From Glandiceps talaboti (taxonomy: Eukaryota > Hemichordata > Enteropneusta > Spengelidae): 62,000 nt of DNA. Position 1 is the first letter of the stretch; each line of letters begins with the position of its first letter. Below, piece by piece: positions 1-36,200 of the stretch. The stretch spans positions 7,906,431 through 7,968,430 of the forward strand of contig NC_135555.1 in assembly GCF_964340395.1 (NCBI RefSeq), given 5' to 3'. The position numbers were made by a program, and so were the translations under genes. Below the pieces are notes generated by a model. It saw only the letters and a program-made list of their open reading frames with translations. It did not search any database and was not told the DNA's origin.

Positions 1-1371
1 GGACATTATGTTATTCTTTCATAGTGCAGTATAAGTATGTTATTTTAAACAGTAATGTCACACCAGTAAATAATAATTGTTGTTACCTGTGATAAAATAA
101 ACTCAAAATAAAAAATTTTAATTTTTGATTTGAGTATGAATACATGTCATTGATTATTCTTACATGTTATCATTACAGCCCCCTTTGTACCGGGTAAGTC
201 AGAGTACTTCAAGCCTCGTAGGCATGTCCAAATTAAATCTGAAATTAATTAACCCTCCTATGGTAACTGTAACTGTGTGATGATGTGTAATTCTCGGTAC
301 CTGAAATAGAATATTTACTGCCTAGGTGTATCGTAAAAATAACGAACATTCAATGTCTTGGTCGACACCATAACTACTGCGCCACATGCATTACTATAGG
401 CATGGGTGAGAATAAGTCGACCTTCTCGTTCTATTTTGAGCCTCTAACATGAGGTAAAAAACTATTGCAGGTACTGAGAATTACTTCTTATTTCTAAGCC
501 TCTAGTCTTTTCATCACTGTTCTACTACTGAGTGTTATTTGACCTTTATGAATTGCATGTTTTGTTCTCTATTTTAATTTCAGCCGTTTATTCTCTGTTA
601 TTTCCTAAGCTGAATGCATGATACCCTGTTACCCTGTTACCTCCATATCTGTGGATGGTACCAAGTCCTTTTACAGATCATTTGTTTTAAAAATTCTCCA
701 ACAAAAATATTTGCAAATGTGTTTATAAGTTTGTCCCCACATTTGCTACAACACTGACAAATATACTCTAAAATTTAGGAATAAACACCAGGGTACACAG
801 GTACATTCATCTACCCTTTCATGAAATACTACTATTACAGGCCAATTTGTAACACTGTATGAATAACATTGTCATTCACTAAATTCTAGAAAAAGGGGCC
901 ATGTAAATGTGATGTACTCCAACTAATAGACTATTTAAACTAAAATTATATGTGCTATTTAGCAGTAAAGTTGAATTCTTACTTAGAGGTATATTTAGAT
1001 GTTATTCCCCAATCTTTTTCTTTGTTCAGCCAAGGAAAATAAGAGTGACCTAAGGGGCCTTTGTCATTATGAGTCGCTAGACGAGTAGTGATAACCCTTA
1101 GGTCTCAAGTATTTTCCAACTGAACGAAGAAAAATATTGGAGAATAATATAATTATACCATCACTGTTTATATATTTTTAAAAAATGGGGAAAGTGATGA
1201 CAATTTTGAGCATTTTGATGAATATTTCGCACACAGCAGAACCAGTGACGTAAACACGCATTGTCATGACAACAGATGCGTAGAATGACCAGAGTATATA
1301 TTCCATACTTTGTGTTGAACCTGGCTGGTGCATGGTATAATATGTATTGTTTGTGGTTTTTCTTTTATCAG
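1..1371 (+). other. Cadherin intron upstream of exon A
   Basis: AT-rich, with no convincing exon. It contains a short inverted-repeat element near 1002-1148. A 15-nt candidate microexon at 179-193 was considered and not accepted. Confidence 0.5.
1002..1148. mobile_element. Short inverted-repeat element, family A copy 1
   Basis: The left end TTATTCCCCAATCTTTTTCT and the reverse complement of the right end (ATTATTCTCCAATATTTTTC) match, each followed by TTCGTTCAG/TTTGTTCAG. Related copies occur at 50845-51004 and, partially, 12729-12805. Confidence 0.65.
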
Positions 1372-24095
<22,724 letters not shown>

Positions 24096-24361
24096 GTTGT
24101 GATTGAAGTATTATTGATACACCTATGTTTATCAGTGGCAGTGATTGTGGATAAACATTGGATCATTCTAATATGTACAGAGGTTATTCATTATTACGTG
24201 AAGACCTTGTACCACTTCATGTATAGTGGTAGCAATTACTTAAACAATGGACCACCACAAATTGAATAACTTAATGGAATTATTAATATTTGATTACTGT
24301 TCAAAGAAGAAATCAATATAGTGGAGATCACTAATTATCACAGAGATCTAATACGTCAATC

Positions 24362-24600
24362 CTGGAGATGGCTAACATAATGGCCAATTTGATGCAATTA
24401 TTCCAGAAGACGGCTAACAATGTTGAGGGCCAATTTGAAGCTGGTCTTCAAAGATACGGAATGTTATTCCAGGAGACAGCCAACATGGTGGCCAATTTGA
24501 TGCTAGTATTCAGAGATGTATTTTTATCAGAAGATGGCCACTTTGATGCTACTAGTAATCTGACATCTAGGATTGGCCAACTTGATGTCTAATCAAGGGT
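24362..24600 (+). repeat. Degenerate tandem repeat in cadherin 3' UTR
   Basis: About four diverged units contain GGCCAATTTGATGC, a GGCTAACA-type block and a TATTCCAG end. The block leaves a 74-codon open frame (24368-24592) that looks like a by-product of the repetition, not a gene. Confidence 0.65.
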
Positions 24601-25844
24601 GGTTACCGACCAAGAGATAATCGGAAATTGGAGCATGATTCCAAGAAAACTGGCTAAGAGCATTGTGATTGTGATAAGGAGATCAAGACTCTTTCCAGAT
24701 ATGTGTACCAATGCAGATTTCAGTTTGAATTCAATTGATTTGATATCAGGTTATTGAAAACCTGATAATTTTATGACAAATTTTGATATCTGTTTGCTAA
24801 GATAAACAGATTAAATTGTCTTCTGATGGCAATAAATGATGAAGTTTTTAATATTGTGTAAAACTTGAGACCAAACCATCACCATGGCAGCCAATAACAT
24901 GACAACATACAAACATTATGTGATGACATATCCATGGTGCCAGCCATTTTGGTCAATCTTTAATAGTACTGGAGTTGCTACGAAAAGTCAGCTGCTCACG
25001 ACAAAGCTGTTACTATGGCAACATTAAAAAAAAACATTGACCACTGTATGGATAGTGGTCACCAACTAACTTCAGTTAATTCTAGTTGACCGTAATAAAC
25101 AACTCATCACCTACAAATCAAACATGCTATACACTATTGTGCAAAAGATTTGAAATAACGAGGGTGGTAAAAGAAATTTTTCGGTGGAACTTGCAAAACC
25201 AAGGCAATAGTTTGTCTTTAAAGGTTAAGTTCCTAAATCACTGCTGACCCAAAATAGCTTTATTTTAATCCATATGGATAAACAATATGTGCAACTCAGA
25301 AGATCAGTTGAAAATTTGAAAATCTCTGAAAGTAACGTGCCTTCGCTTTCTTCCACCTTGTTCTCTTCTCATCAACTGAGTTTCAGTAAATATTGATGTA
25401 TTTACTCAAAATTTTTGCCAAAGATCTAATTTTTCTGACTCCTCCTCAAATCTATTTCTCCCCATCTTTAACCCTTGACCTCTATGATTGACGGAAAGAT
25501 GCAATAAGAAGACGATTTGTGCCAAATGATCAGTATTTCAGATTACATTATTAATTTTAACAAATTTTTATAAAATAATATTTATGTTCAAATTTCAATT
25601 TTACCGAAACCACCATGACAAATATATGATTTATATAGATCAAGATAGAGGATTAGTAGCGATAGTACAGTCAGATGTTGGGCGTCTATGATAGTAGTTT
25701 ATTTTTAAGACAGTGCCAAGCCCTCAGTGTTTATGATGTCAGTTTATTTGTAGAAAGTGCTTTAAGATATAACCAACGATGTAGCTATGTACTCTCTAGT
25801 GTGCTGCCAGAAAGAATTGAGGTTTGCTTGAAAACCTGACTTGG

Positions 25845-26062
25845 ACACTAGTAGATTGTAAGATATATCGTGTTCTGCCCTCACCAGCCTCCTCTCTCCT
25901 GATGTGTGAGGGCGCCCCATCATGGCGTACCTTACAGACTACCTGACCTGGATACTAGTAGACTGTAAGTTACATTGTGTCATTCTGCCCTTGTTGGTCT
26001 TCTCAGAGAGGGGGTAGACTGATGGGTGAGGGCGCCCTCACAGGGTGTACCTTTACAGACTA
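25845..26062 (+). repeat. Two-copy tandem duplication of about 105 bp
   Basis: Both copies contain GGA(C/T)ACTAGTAGA.TGTAAG, a TTCTGCCCT block, GTGAGGGCGCCC and a TACCTTACAGACTA-type end. It lies in the likely cadherin 3' UTR. Confidence 0.7.
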
Positions 26063-28367
26063 GGAGCAAGTCAGTTTTATTTCAATGTTATTTGTGTTTG
26101 CAATAGTTGTATTTTGTATTCAGAGGAGTTTCCTGTTATATAGTTTACAAAGTTATGATATTGTTACAGCATTATTAAGTTCAATTTTTTTGTGAAATTA
26201 CCAAAGTTGTATGATTTTTTTTTACAACAGGATTACTAATTCAGGTGCTATGCACAGAGAAAGTGCAAATAAATATGTGTAATTGATGTACTAAGACTTG
26301 GTGGTTCAAACATTGTATGGAGTATTGTCGTGGTAATATCAACTTAACCGTTCTCTATATTAGCTCAGTCTAGCCTTGACTAGCTTTAGAATTAAATATA
26401 TGTCGTATGGCTTTCTGATACAGTACTGGATTTGATGTGAAATACGAACAAATAGTAGATATTGTCCAAAAAGAAATATTTATAATTTTGAAATAAATCA
26501 CTGTACTTAAATTTAATATTTTAGCCAAAATCTCAATGGGTTGGAAGACCCACTTTTAGACAACTCACAATCACTTATATTGAAAGAAGCAAAAGTTGAA
26601 AGAACGACATTCTACATAGTAATTCTGCAAACACAGAATGTTGATCATCACTTCACTATGTGTATATATATAATGGTGTCTTGTTTGTTCTGCATTTCTA
26701 CCTGTTAGATTGAGACATTTAAAAAACGCAAACCGACTTTTGTAAACATGTTTGACGTTCATTTCATAATTTGTCTGAACCACTTTGTTGTTATTTTTAT
26801 GAATTATTTATTTCAGAAAATTACTGCCAATGACTATCTCAGAAACATGATCAAATCATGTTCTGAAAATTTTAAGCCGCCAAAATTTTTTTGTTTTTTT
26901 TTGTGTGGAAACAAAGATGAGATTAAAGTGAATTACTTTGCGATATTTGACGGTACATGGTGTAAAATATTGGTTTCTTGTCTATGATCTGTAGAAACAT
27001 TCTAAATTTTATTTTTTTTCTTCCACTTGTAGGAAATTCCCAACTTTTAATGTTTCAATTTTTTATTTTGAGTCTTGAATTTGTAATGTTCTACCCAAGT
27101 TTCTTATCTAGCTGTTATACCTTGATATATATATACCTTGTATAGTAACCATGGAGATTAGTTTTGCCTAGCAATCCTATCACCTTTAGAAACATATATT
27201 TTACAATAATCTTTTACAAAAACGTTCAAATTTCCTGAACTATTAATAACTCATGGATTATTATGTGTGCTAATTCAGTTTATTTTACCAAACGGACAAC
27301 TTGTTGTTTTTTTCAATTCAAACTTTGATTTAGTGTATTTTTTGCTACTGCAAAGCGAGTGTGTACAATATCTTAGATGTTAGCATTGTAGTTCGTTGAC
27401 CAACGTCCTCAGAGATAAAAGCAGTACTCAACAGTACTTGAACAGTTATATATAGTTCAGTTCATTTTGTACAAGTTTAAAGTGTGTGATTTTACAGAAA
27501 TTGAAATAAATTTATTGCTTTCAAACAAGTGTGCTTCGCAGTGTGGACAATGAGGAAATGTTTGGCTGTAGTAACTTTAGATTTTGATTTTGTTGAGTGA
27601 CGATGATTACCGTACCCCAAAACAACAACATATTGCGTTTTCAATATTGAGCTTGAGGTATGTACAATTTCTGAACATCAAATGTCATTTCCAGATGTTG
27701 TTCATCAAATTTCACTCCATATTTCATTTCTGATTATTTATTTAAGTGCAATGTATGTAAATTTGGGCATGCACTGATATATAGTTTGCTCGACGATTTA
27801 ACCCCCCATACCTAGCAAAAATCAGCATATGGGTAAACAATTTTTAAAAACTATACAGTTGTGATACAATGCCATTTGTGCTATTTTTTTCGTCAAAATC
27901 TATCATTGTTTTTACTCTTTTTGTGCACCAGCAGGTGCCTGGACCTGTAACACAACTGGTGGCAGAAAATGGCATGAATCTATGATCTGTAATTCGAGCG
28001 ATGCAAAATTGATTTTGGTGTCAAAAATGTGCTGGTCAAAAGTTTATATATATATACATACTGGTAGTAGTAACCATACCTTGATCATAAATGTCTTTTT
28101 TTGGTATAAACTATCTGCAGAAATGAACTGACAATAATACTTTGGTGTATAATAATTGTTCATGCGTGTGTGCATGCATTCACATATGTATGTAATATAT
28201 GTGTGTGTGCATGCATGTGTATGTATGTATGTATGTATGTATGCATTCGTTCGTGTGTACAACAACCCTGAAGTCTGAGAAACAACGATCACTCATTAGC
28301 TGCTATAATGGTCGCATACACATACTTTAAACACTAACAGACATTACTTGATTACAATTTACACCCC

Positions 28368-28373
28368 TTTATT
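28368..28373 (-). terminator. Candidate PIGT poly(A) signal
   Basis: On the minus strand this reads AATAAA, about 1.45 kb after the PIGT stop. Minus-strand AATAAA-type words also occur closer to the stop (near 29549), so the site used is uncertain. Confidence 0.3.
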
Positions 28374-29163
28374 TAATTCTTTTCTTCATCAGCACTACAA
28401 CGCATCCTAGAATGAGTAAGTTATTGCATAGCAGTTTACTGTAAAAGAAATTATTGATATGTAAGAAAGACCCACCTGTGAGGGCGCACTATCAAACATA
28501 CAGTTTTATTTGGTCTGCCTGTGAGGGCAGTCTGCCCACATTCAGCAATCAATCACAAAGAGCAAAGACAAATTTTCATCTACATCTTTTAACAAAATTA
28601 TTCTCTAAGTCCATGACAATTAATACGACAGAGCAAGACACAAGCTGACATAATCTGGACAAAAAATATGGTTGTATGTTATGAGTTGTACCACAGATGT
28701 CTACGGTTGTACATTATCCATGAATATAAACAGCTAGAGTAAACATGCCCCACTGATGACTACAGATATTATGATCTGTTTTCAAGCAACTCTTACAGAG
28801 ATAGAGACATGATTCTTCCCACTAACAGTACAAAATATGTCATATCTGCAATCATAACTTTTAGTTATATAATTCTACTTTGTACAAAATAAAGACAGTA
28901 CCCTCATAATATGTCTACTTCACGTTGGACATCTTTTCTAACTGTATAAAATTGGTGTACACAGAATCTACTCCTATAGCATAAAGTGGTGTACAGTCTC
29001 ACATAAAGTTGATGTACATTAAGTCTACTGCTATAACAAACTAAATTGTATGTAGACATTGTGCTGACATCATAAGTACTGCATAGACATATAAACAGAC
29101 ATCCCTTCCAATATACATACACACATGATATATTATGGTAACGTGCTTGCACATACACTAGTC

Positions 29164-29165
29164 AG

Positions 29166-29199
<34 letters not shown>

Positions 29200-29325
29200 A
29201 TGTACATATGTAAACGTGCACATACACACATATAGGTACATTACGTAAAAAACATTACGTAAATACATCACATATGCACACCCACATATATGCATGTATA
29301 CGCATACATGCACACACACACACAC

Positions 29326-29385
<60 letters not shown>
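29164..29385 (+). repeat. (CA)n microsatellite region
   Basis: Two long CA tracts (29164-29199 and about 29308-29385) are separated by ATACATGCACAC-like sequence. They produce Thr-His and Cys-Val frames with no gene content. Confidence 0.93.
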
Positions 29386-29389
<4 letters not shown>

Positions 29390-29822
29390 ACTTCTTGGAT
29401 AATCAAACATCTCTTGATGTGCACATCCCTGAAATTTGCCCTTCCCAAACTGAAAGGTTCAATTCCATATTATGTGTATCAAAGACCCCTACAAAGTCCA
29501 ACTATCTAATTGCAATGTTTCTGCATAAGGCATCTACTTTCATTCCATTCTATTTATTTCTGTAATAATTATCATTCCAATTCCAATCACCATTTATACC
29601 ACAAACACCAAGTATCAAGAAATTGGTGAATGTGTATACATCTATTCTTGATTCTAGATTATATACCTTGCTGTAAAGCCACAACAAAGTGCCATTGCTG
29701 GACTAGTTACAGCTTTCCTCTCTTATGCTCATTTTCAAAAGGAACATGACGAAACCTAGCACTGCAGTCACTTTCCTGTACCATAAGTTCGTCAATCCAT
29801 CTTTCTACTCATCTGAGGACTA

Positions 29823-30177
29823 TCACCTTTCCCCAACTCCATCTGTTTCCTTTTCTTTTCCATCTACATCCTCCTTTGATTTGTCCCCCTCCCCTTTGAC
29901 TTCAGACTTCTTCTGTTCTTCAGTCTGTGACTTTCCCCTAAGTTTACTAAACAGAGCCGATAACTTGGCTTTAAGTCCTGTTTGTTTGTTGGGATCAATA
30001 GGTGTAAAGTTCCTAGTAGTCAGGTTGTGTAGGGAGCCGAATGCAATGGCTACCACAGTGCAAGCCAGGCATATCACATTGTACGGCATACTGAAGTCAG
30101 GCACTGGTAACTGTATTAGTAATATCTCAGAGTATAAACGGATGAAGAAATCTTTCTGGTTTGCATTGTTGAACATA
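29823..30177 (-). CDS. PIGT: PIGT exon 10 (membrane helix, stop)
   Basis: Acceptor CTTTTTGCAG; it encodes [20 protein letters not shown], then [20 protein letters not shown] (the membrane helix) and a long charged tail. Stop TGA is at 29825-29823. An antisense open frame on the plus strand here is a shadow. Confidence 0.95.
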
Positions 30178-33010
30178 CTGCAAAAAGAATGAAAAATTGT
30201 TACGAAAAATTTCAGAGTTTTGAGAGCCTTGTACGATAAAATTCAATGTTCTACAATCTGTTATATACATGTAGGTACTGCATTCCTTGTATACTATTAA
30301 TAATGTAGGCATTTACTAGTAACACTTATTTCCAGAATTGTACAATTTATGTGTATCCAGGTTTACATAGTCTAGAGGCTATCCATGGCTTCAAATATCA
30401 AAACTCTCTTCATTGAGATGAGATCTCACTGAGAAGAGATCTGAGTCCTTGGATAGCCTCTAGACTAGATTCAAATCCATGAAGAGCCTATAGACTAGAT
30501 TTAAATCCACGAAGAGCCTATAGACTACGTTTACAAGAAGACATACGGACTCTACACATCATTAGACTGACTTATGTTTCATGCCTCAATGGCCTAACAG
30601 TTCTACAACACCATTTTGCTCACGTTTTATAGCTTAACACAGGTACACCTAATGACACTGCTTATCTTAAATTACAGAGTGTAAAAATTGACATTTTGTA
30701 AAATTATTTGGACTAAGTATGTACAATAGGGGGTCATAAAACTTCAGTGTCAACTACTTTCCCATTCCTTGCATTTAGTACAATTATTTGAGTATTTCAA
30801 TTTAGTTCCAGTAAAAAGTCAAATTTGACAAACTGCAGTCTTACACAGTTCACTGACATGTCACCACTGAAGTGGATAAAGTCAGTACTTTAATGTGTCT
30901 AGTTCACTTCCTATATCAACCCATACATAGGAAACAGCTCATAGAAAACTAATTTGTATTGGTAACAGACTGAATTTGTAAGCCACAGGAAATCATGATC
31001 TTGATAATGAAGGTGTGGCATGAATTTAAAAACCACAGGAAATTAGGACTGTGACATCAAAAGGTGCAAAAAAAAATTTACAGACCACAGAACTAATGAC
31101 CTAATGGTGACGGAATGAGTCAGTTCTTGTTAAATACATCATTAGCATTGTCAAATATTTTTTACAAATTATGAATAAAATGATTTTCAGTTGTGAATTT
31201 TACAATACAAGTCATCCACACATTTTAGCAAGGTATAGTAGTTAACATTTACCATGGCCAAATTATTTATTCTGTATTTGCATCGTACCATTTTTTTCTT
31301 TTGGCCTAAATTAATTTTGTCAACAGAAATTTCAACAACCGTCCAATTTGTTCTAAAATGTGGCAGATATTTAGCAGGAAATTGAAGGCCAATTTTGCTT
31401 AATAGGTTGAAAAATCTGTGCAAAGTATGACGTTTTCTGAAACTTTGGAGGGAAATTCAGTTTGGGACTACAGACTACAATACTACAATGTTTTTGAAAT
31501 TTGGAGGGAAATGTACCTGGGAACTACAGACTACAATGTTTTGAAATTGGGAGGGAAATTTACTTAGGGACTACAGACTACGATGTTCTGAAATTTGAAT
31601 GGAAATTTACAACAATGTTCTGAAATTTGGAGGGAAATTCACCTAGGAACTACAGACTACAATGTTCTGAAATTTGGAGGGAAATTCACCTAGGAATTAC
31701 AGACTACAATGTTCTGAAATTTGGAGGGAAATGGGGCACTACAAACTAATTAAATCAATAATCTCAAATTTAGCAGTAAATGTTTTCACAAGGAAGAGTC
31801 TGGGTAGGTTTACTGACCTTGGTGCTAGTCTTGCACTAGATTGATCTGTTGATGTATAATTGTGTCCTTGGTGTAGTATTGTACTAACCACAGCAGAACT
31901 GAAATCAAAACATCAAAACATGTCAGGTGTATTTACTCAGTAAACACTCCACAAAGTACGGACAGTCACAAATTACTCATCTTGATATATGGACAGATTC
32001 TATGTACAACTGGAGTCAGTAATTTACACCTTTTATCATCTCACTTTATCAGTTATCAATATCATTTACTGGTTTTATTAAGTTATAAAATAACATTTTT
32101 TTTAAAGATCTGAAATGTTTATTTGATTGATGCTTGATATTCTTTTGTCACCTAATTAATATGTATATGTTTACAATGACATCAAAAATGATTCTTTTAT
32201 ATAATTGTGCATAAGGTTGACTTCAAGACTGTCATGAACAAATTAAAAAAAAAATACAAAAATTTAAAATAAGCAGAAGATAAATATTTGTATAACAACA
32301 CATTCACTGATATAAACTGGTATATTTTGTGTCAAAATCTAGTAAAACTACTATGTAATAACCTGATTTAAAGTATTTTGTGTAACATTTGAGTACAATG
32401 ATATATAAGAACCATTTGATATATTTTGTGTAACTGTCAAATAAAACTACACACCTGATATGGAATCCAATGTTAGCATCTGGTGGGTGCTCAGTCCATT
32501 TTAGGAAAGCTCTTTCAAACTCAATACTGATACTTGTAGTAGAACTTGGTGGTAATGTTAACACCATTTCTAACATATATGCCCTAGTACGGTCTTGTCC
32601 TGGAATGTATTTGACCCAGTCTGTCAACAAGGATGGGATAGAAACAGTTAGATTTGAGATACATAATCACATTTGAGGGGATAACTAACATAATGAGTCT
32701 TAATTACATACACTGTGGAAGTTAACTTCAAGTTCAAAGCTCATCATATACATGTATGTCTACATGAAGCACTTTATATTTGGCACAAACAGTATGTGTT
32801 ACACCATGATCACTTTGTAAGTTCTTATATCTCTCCAGAGTTTTCAATTTTGTTTATTTGAATGACGCCAGAGTTTACTTTGGGGAAATCTTTCGTCAAA
32901 TTTTTCTTCTGAAATTAAATTTTGCTCAAGCATTCCTATTTACTGTATAGGTTCCCTGGTGTGACTGCATGTGTGTATGTGTGCACATGCATGCGGGTGG
33001 GTGGGTGTGT

Positions 33011-33055
<45 letters not shown>

Positions 33056-33147
33056 TGTCTGTCTGTATGTATGTATGTATGTATGTATGTATGTATGTAT
33101 GTGTGCATGTGTGTGAGTGTGTCCATGTGTGTCACTGTGTGTGTGTC

Positions 33148-33209
<62 letters not shown>

Positions 33210-36200
33210 CATGTCTGTCTGTGTGCACAAGTGTGTGTGTGTGTGTGTGTCTGTGCGTGTGTCTGTGTACATCAGACAACTGTTGAAGCATACATGTATT
33301 TGTTCATGGACTAGCCTTATCACTACATATCCTTCCATGCAGTGTTCATATTTTCATCCCCATTTCACCATAGACTTCATGTGTTGCACCATTTCTCACC
33401 TGGTTTGAGTGTCATGTTGTAGGATTGGATCTTGAGTGTATGGAAGTGTAGCCTAATAAACCATGGTACAGTATCTAGATAGATAACTGACTGGTATCTC
33501 TCTGGGTCATGGTTGTACAGTAGACAGGTTATACCACCCTTCTCTTGCCCATATCCAGTAATAAACCGATGTACATGAATCTGTGGTGGATGTGGATCCG
33601 CTGCAAAACACAAAGAGTGATATCATGGTGTTATATCATAACATTGGCATGTGTGAAATGGATAAACACAATTTGAAGTCCCAGTTTTTTGGCAATGTAG
33701 TACTGTACTGAAAGTATATACATTGAATTTGATGGTTTTGTCGATCAAAACATGCACGATGTATGAATTAAAGTTTTATGTTAGTACTAAAATTGAATTA
33801 TGAAGAAAACCCAAGTCAATTTGTTTTTATAAAATTATTTATATTTTGTGCAAATTTACAACAATATAGATCATTTATGGCATAGATCTAGGTAATGTTT
33901 TGATATCATACACACATTATGTGATGTCAAGGGGTGAAAGGGGGGGGGGACTTGGAAGAGTAGTACCCACATTTCATTCCTACCATCAGCTAATGTTCAC
34001 TGGTGGGTGGGGGGGGGGTGAGGGGTAGAAGAAGGCTGGGAGGGGTATTACCTACCATACGGTAATGTTTTTTAGCTCATTTCATTCCTATCATCGGCTG
34101 ATGTTGACCAGTCCATGTTTTGACATGATATACACATTATGTGATGGGGGATGGGGTGAGGTGTAAGAGGAAGGCTAGGAGGGGTACTACCTACCATAGT
34201 GATGTTTTTCAGTCCATTTCATTCCTATCATCAGCTGATGTTGACTAGTCCATGTTTTTACATCATACACAGCATACAAACGGGTATCACCACCACGGCT
34301 AGATGTCATCACACTGTTAGGTTCTGGACTCAACTGTATTGGGTTGGATGTCTGTCAATATACAAAATAACTTGAATTAGGTCTCGAAAGAATGCAGTAA
34401 CTGAAGTAAAGGATTTTTTTTTAAATGTCACAACTTTGATTTGATTTGAAAATTTGAGTTCAACAAATTAGACTATGCTGTATTACTGTCATTTACGTCA
34501 TTCTTTGCAATATTCAAGTAAAGTAAAAATATAGTATGGATTGTCACTACACTATATTTCCATCGAGATATGAAACAAGTAAAATTGACGATACAACACT
34601 GCACATAGAACAAGTGTAAAATACACTTCGTAGTATGACATGAAATACTGAAACAGGTGTCAACACAGTATTGTGAGTTTCAATGCCTCATCTTCGCTGA
34701 GGTCTGAATATCAATCTCAAAATGTTGCGTTTAGCATAATTGACCTGTAGGGTCTTGTCACATGATCCACTTACTGTATTACTAGTCACATCAACATAGA
34801 TACTACTGGATGATGCTAGAGGACAGGGCCCCTTAAGTCCACGGCCAAACAACTTCCTGAGGGACCAGTCCTGTTTACCATATTCACGGATGGGTGGATC
34901 AAATACTACTGATAAGGACTGGCTTAATTCCAGTGCTGGAGCAGTGCATGATGGGTCTTTGCATATGGGCCTGAGGTGAACAGCCAAGGAATGGTAGTTT
35001 GTATTGTACATGTTAATGGCATTGAACAAGGTAGAAATACCAGCCTGTAATAGACAAGAAATACAATAAATATACAGACAAATTGTTTACTAGTAGCTGA
35101 AATATTGATAAAGTCATCTTTTATACACTTTTTTTGAAAGTATTCTTGGCAAAGATACTGTTGTCCCCCATGTTGTAAATTGCTGTACAGCAAGGGTAAA
35201 TGTATATGAATGAATGAATGATTGAATAAATGTATGTGTGTGTGTATGTGTATGTGTATGTATGTGTGTGTATGTATGTATGTATGTATGTATGTATGTA
35301 TGTATGTATGTATGTATGTATGTATGTATGTATGTATGTATGTATGTATGTATGTATGTATGTATGTATGTACATTGTATGTATGTATGTATGTATGTAT
35401 GTATGTATGTATGTATGTATGTATGTATGTATGTATGTATGTATGTATGTATGTATGTATGTATGTATGTATGTATGTATGTATGTATGTATGCATGCAT
35501 TTATGAATGAATAATGTTTGTTTTATATAGCAATTTCCCATTCTGTGCTCAAAGCACTTTACAATTATTACCCCTGGCACGGATCTACAGTAGCACAAAA
35601 GCCCTTTATACTTCCTCAACTTATGGGGAGCATACATAAATAATGGAATAAATGAATAAATAATATATATTAATAATGTATGCCTGATGAGGTGAACAGA
35701 AGGATGGATGAATGACTGAATGAATGGATCTACACCGACTAATCATGACGAAGTGACTTACCTTAGAATCACAGGGTAGTAGTTTTTTCCATGGTGTTAG
35801 ATTTTCCGTGCACACAATTTCCCTTGGTAATGTTGCATATCTCAGATAGGCTGAATTCCTGGAATATTTATCTGCCATGAAAAGTGAATATAACATTTGT
35901 CAACATATGTTACCATATCAATTTAAATACTGTCTTTGTCAATATAGTAACACATGCACATAATAAGAAGTCTTGTCTGTGGTTCATTAATGATTTGTAC
36001 ATCTATTGTTCTTTATCATTGTAGCAGTAATACTAATACCGTTCCCACTAACACTTACTGCATGCTAGTTACGCAACGTCGTCTACGCTCTCAGCTAATT
36101 TTCATGTTTAGCATTACTTTCTACCCAATTACCCTGATAATACATATCACTTATGATCTCTTGGTTCTTGATCTGATGTTTGCAAACTCTATGTCTCTTA

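Larger units (their letters stand above)
24096..27535 (+). other. Cadherin 3' UTR and downstream region
   Basis: No coding signal follows the stop codon. AATAAA hexamers at 24831, 26268, 26492 and 27505 are candidate poly(A) signals; which one is used cannot be decided here. The stretch contains two tandem repeat blocks (24362-24600 and 25845-26062). Confidence 0.5.

Noticed and set aside
179-235. Possible microexon or exon before exon A (PFVPGKSEYFKPRRHVQ after TTACAG)
   Set aside because: An acceptor and a perfect GTAAGT (194) give a 15-nt exon in compatible phase, but the peptide does not supply the expected repeat start (EN..G) before exon A, and the longer frame lacks a good donor.
29725-30192. 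155-codon plus-strand open frame
   Set aside because: It is antisense to PIGT exon 10, whose minus-strand translation is clearly conserved.
35114-35637. Long Ile-His-Thr-Tyr frame on the minus strand
   Set aside because: It is a translation of the TGTA microsatellite; the adjoining real PIGT exon 5 is annotated separately.
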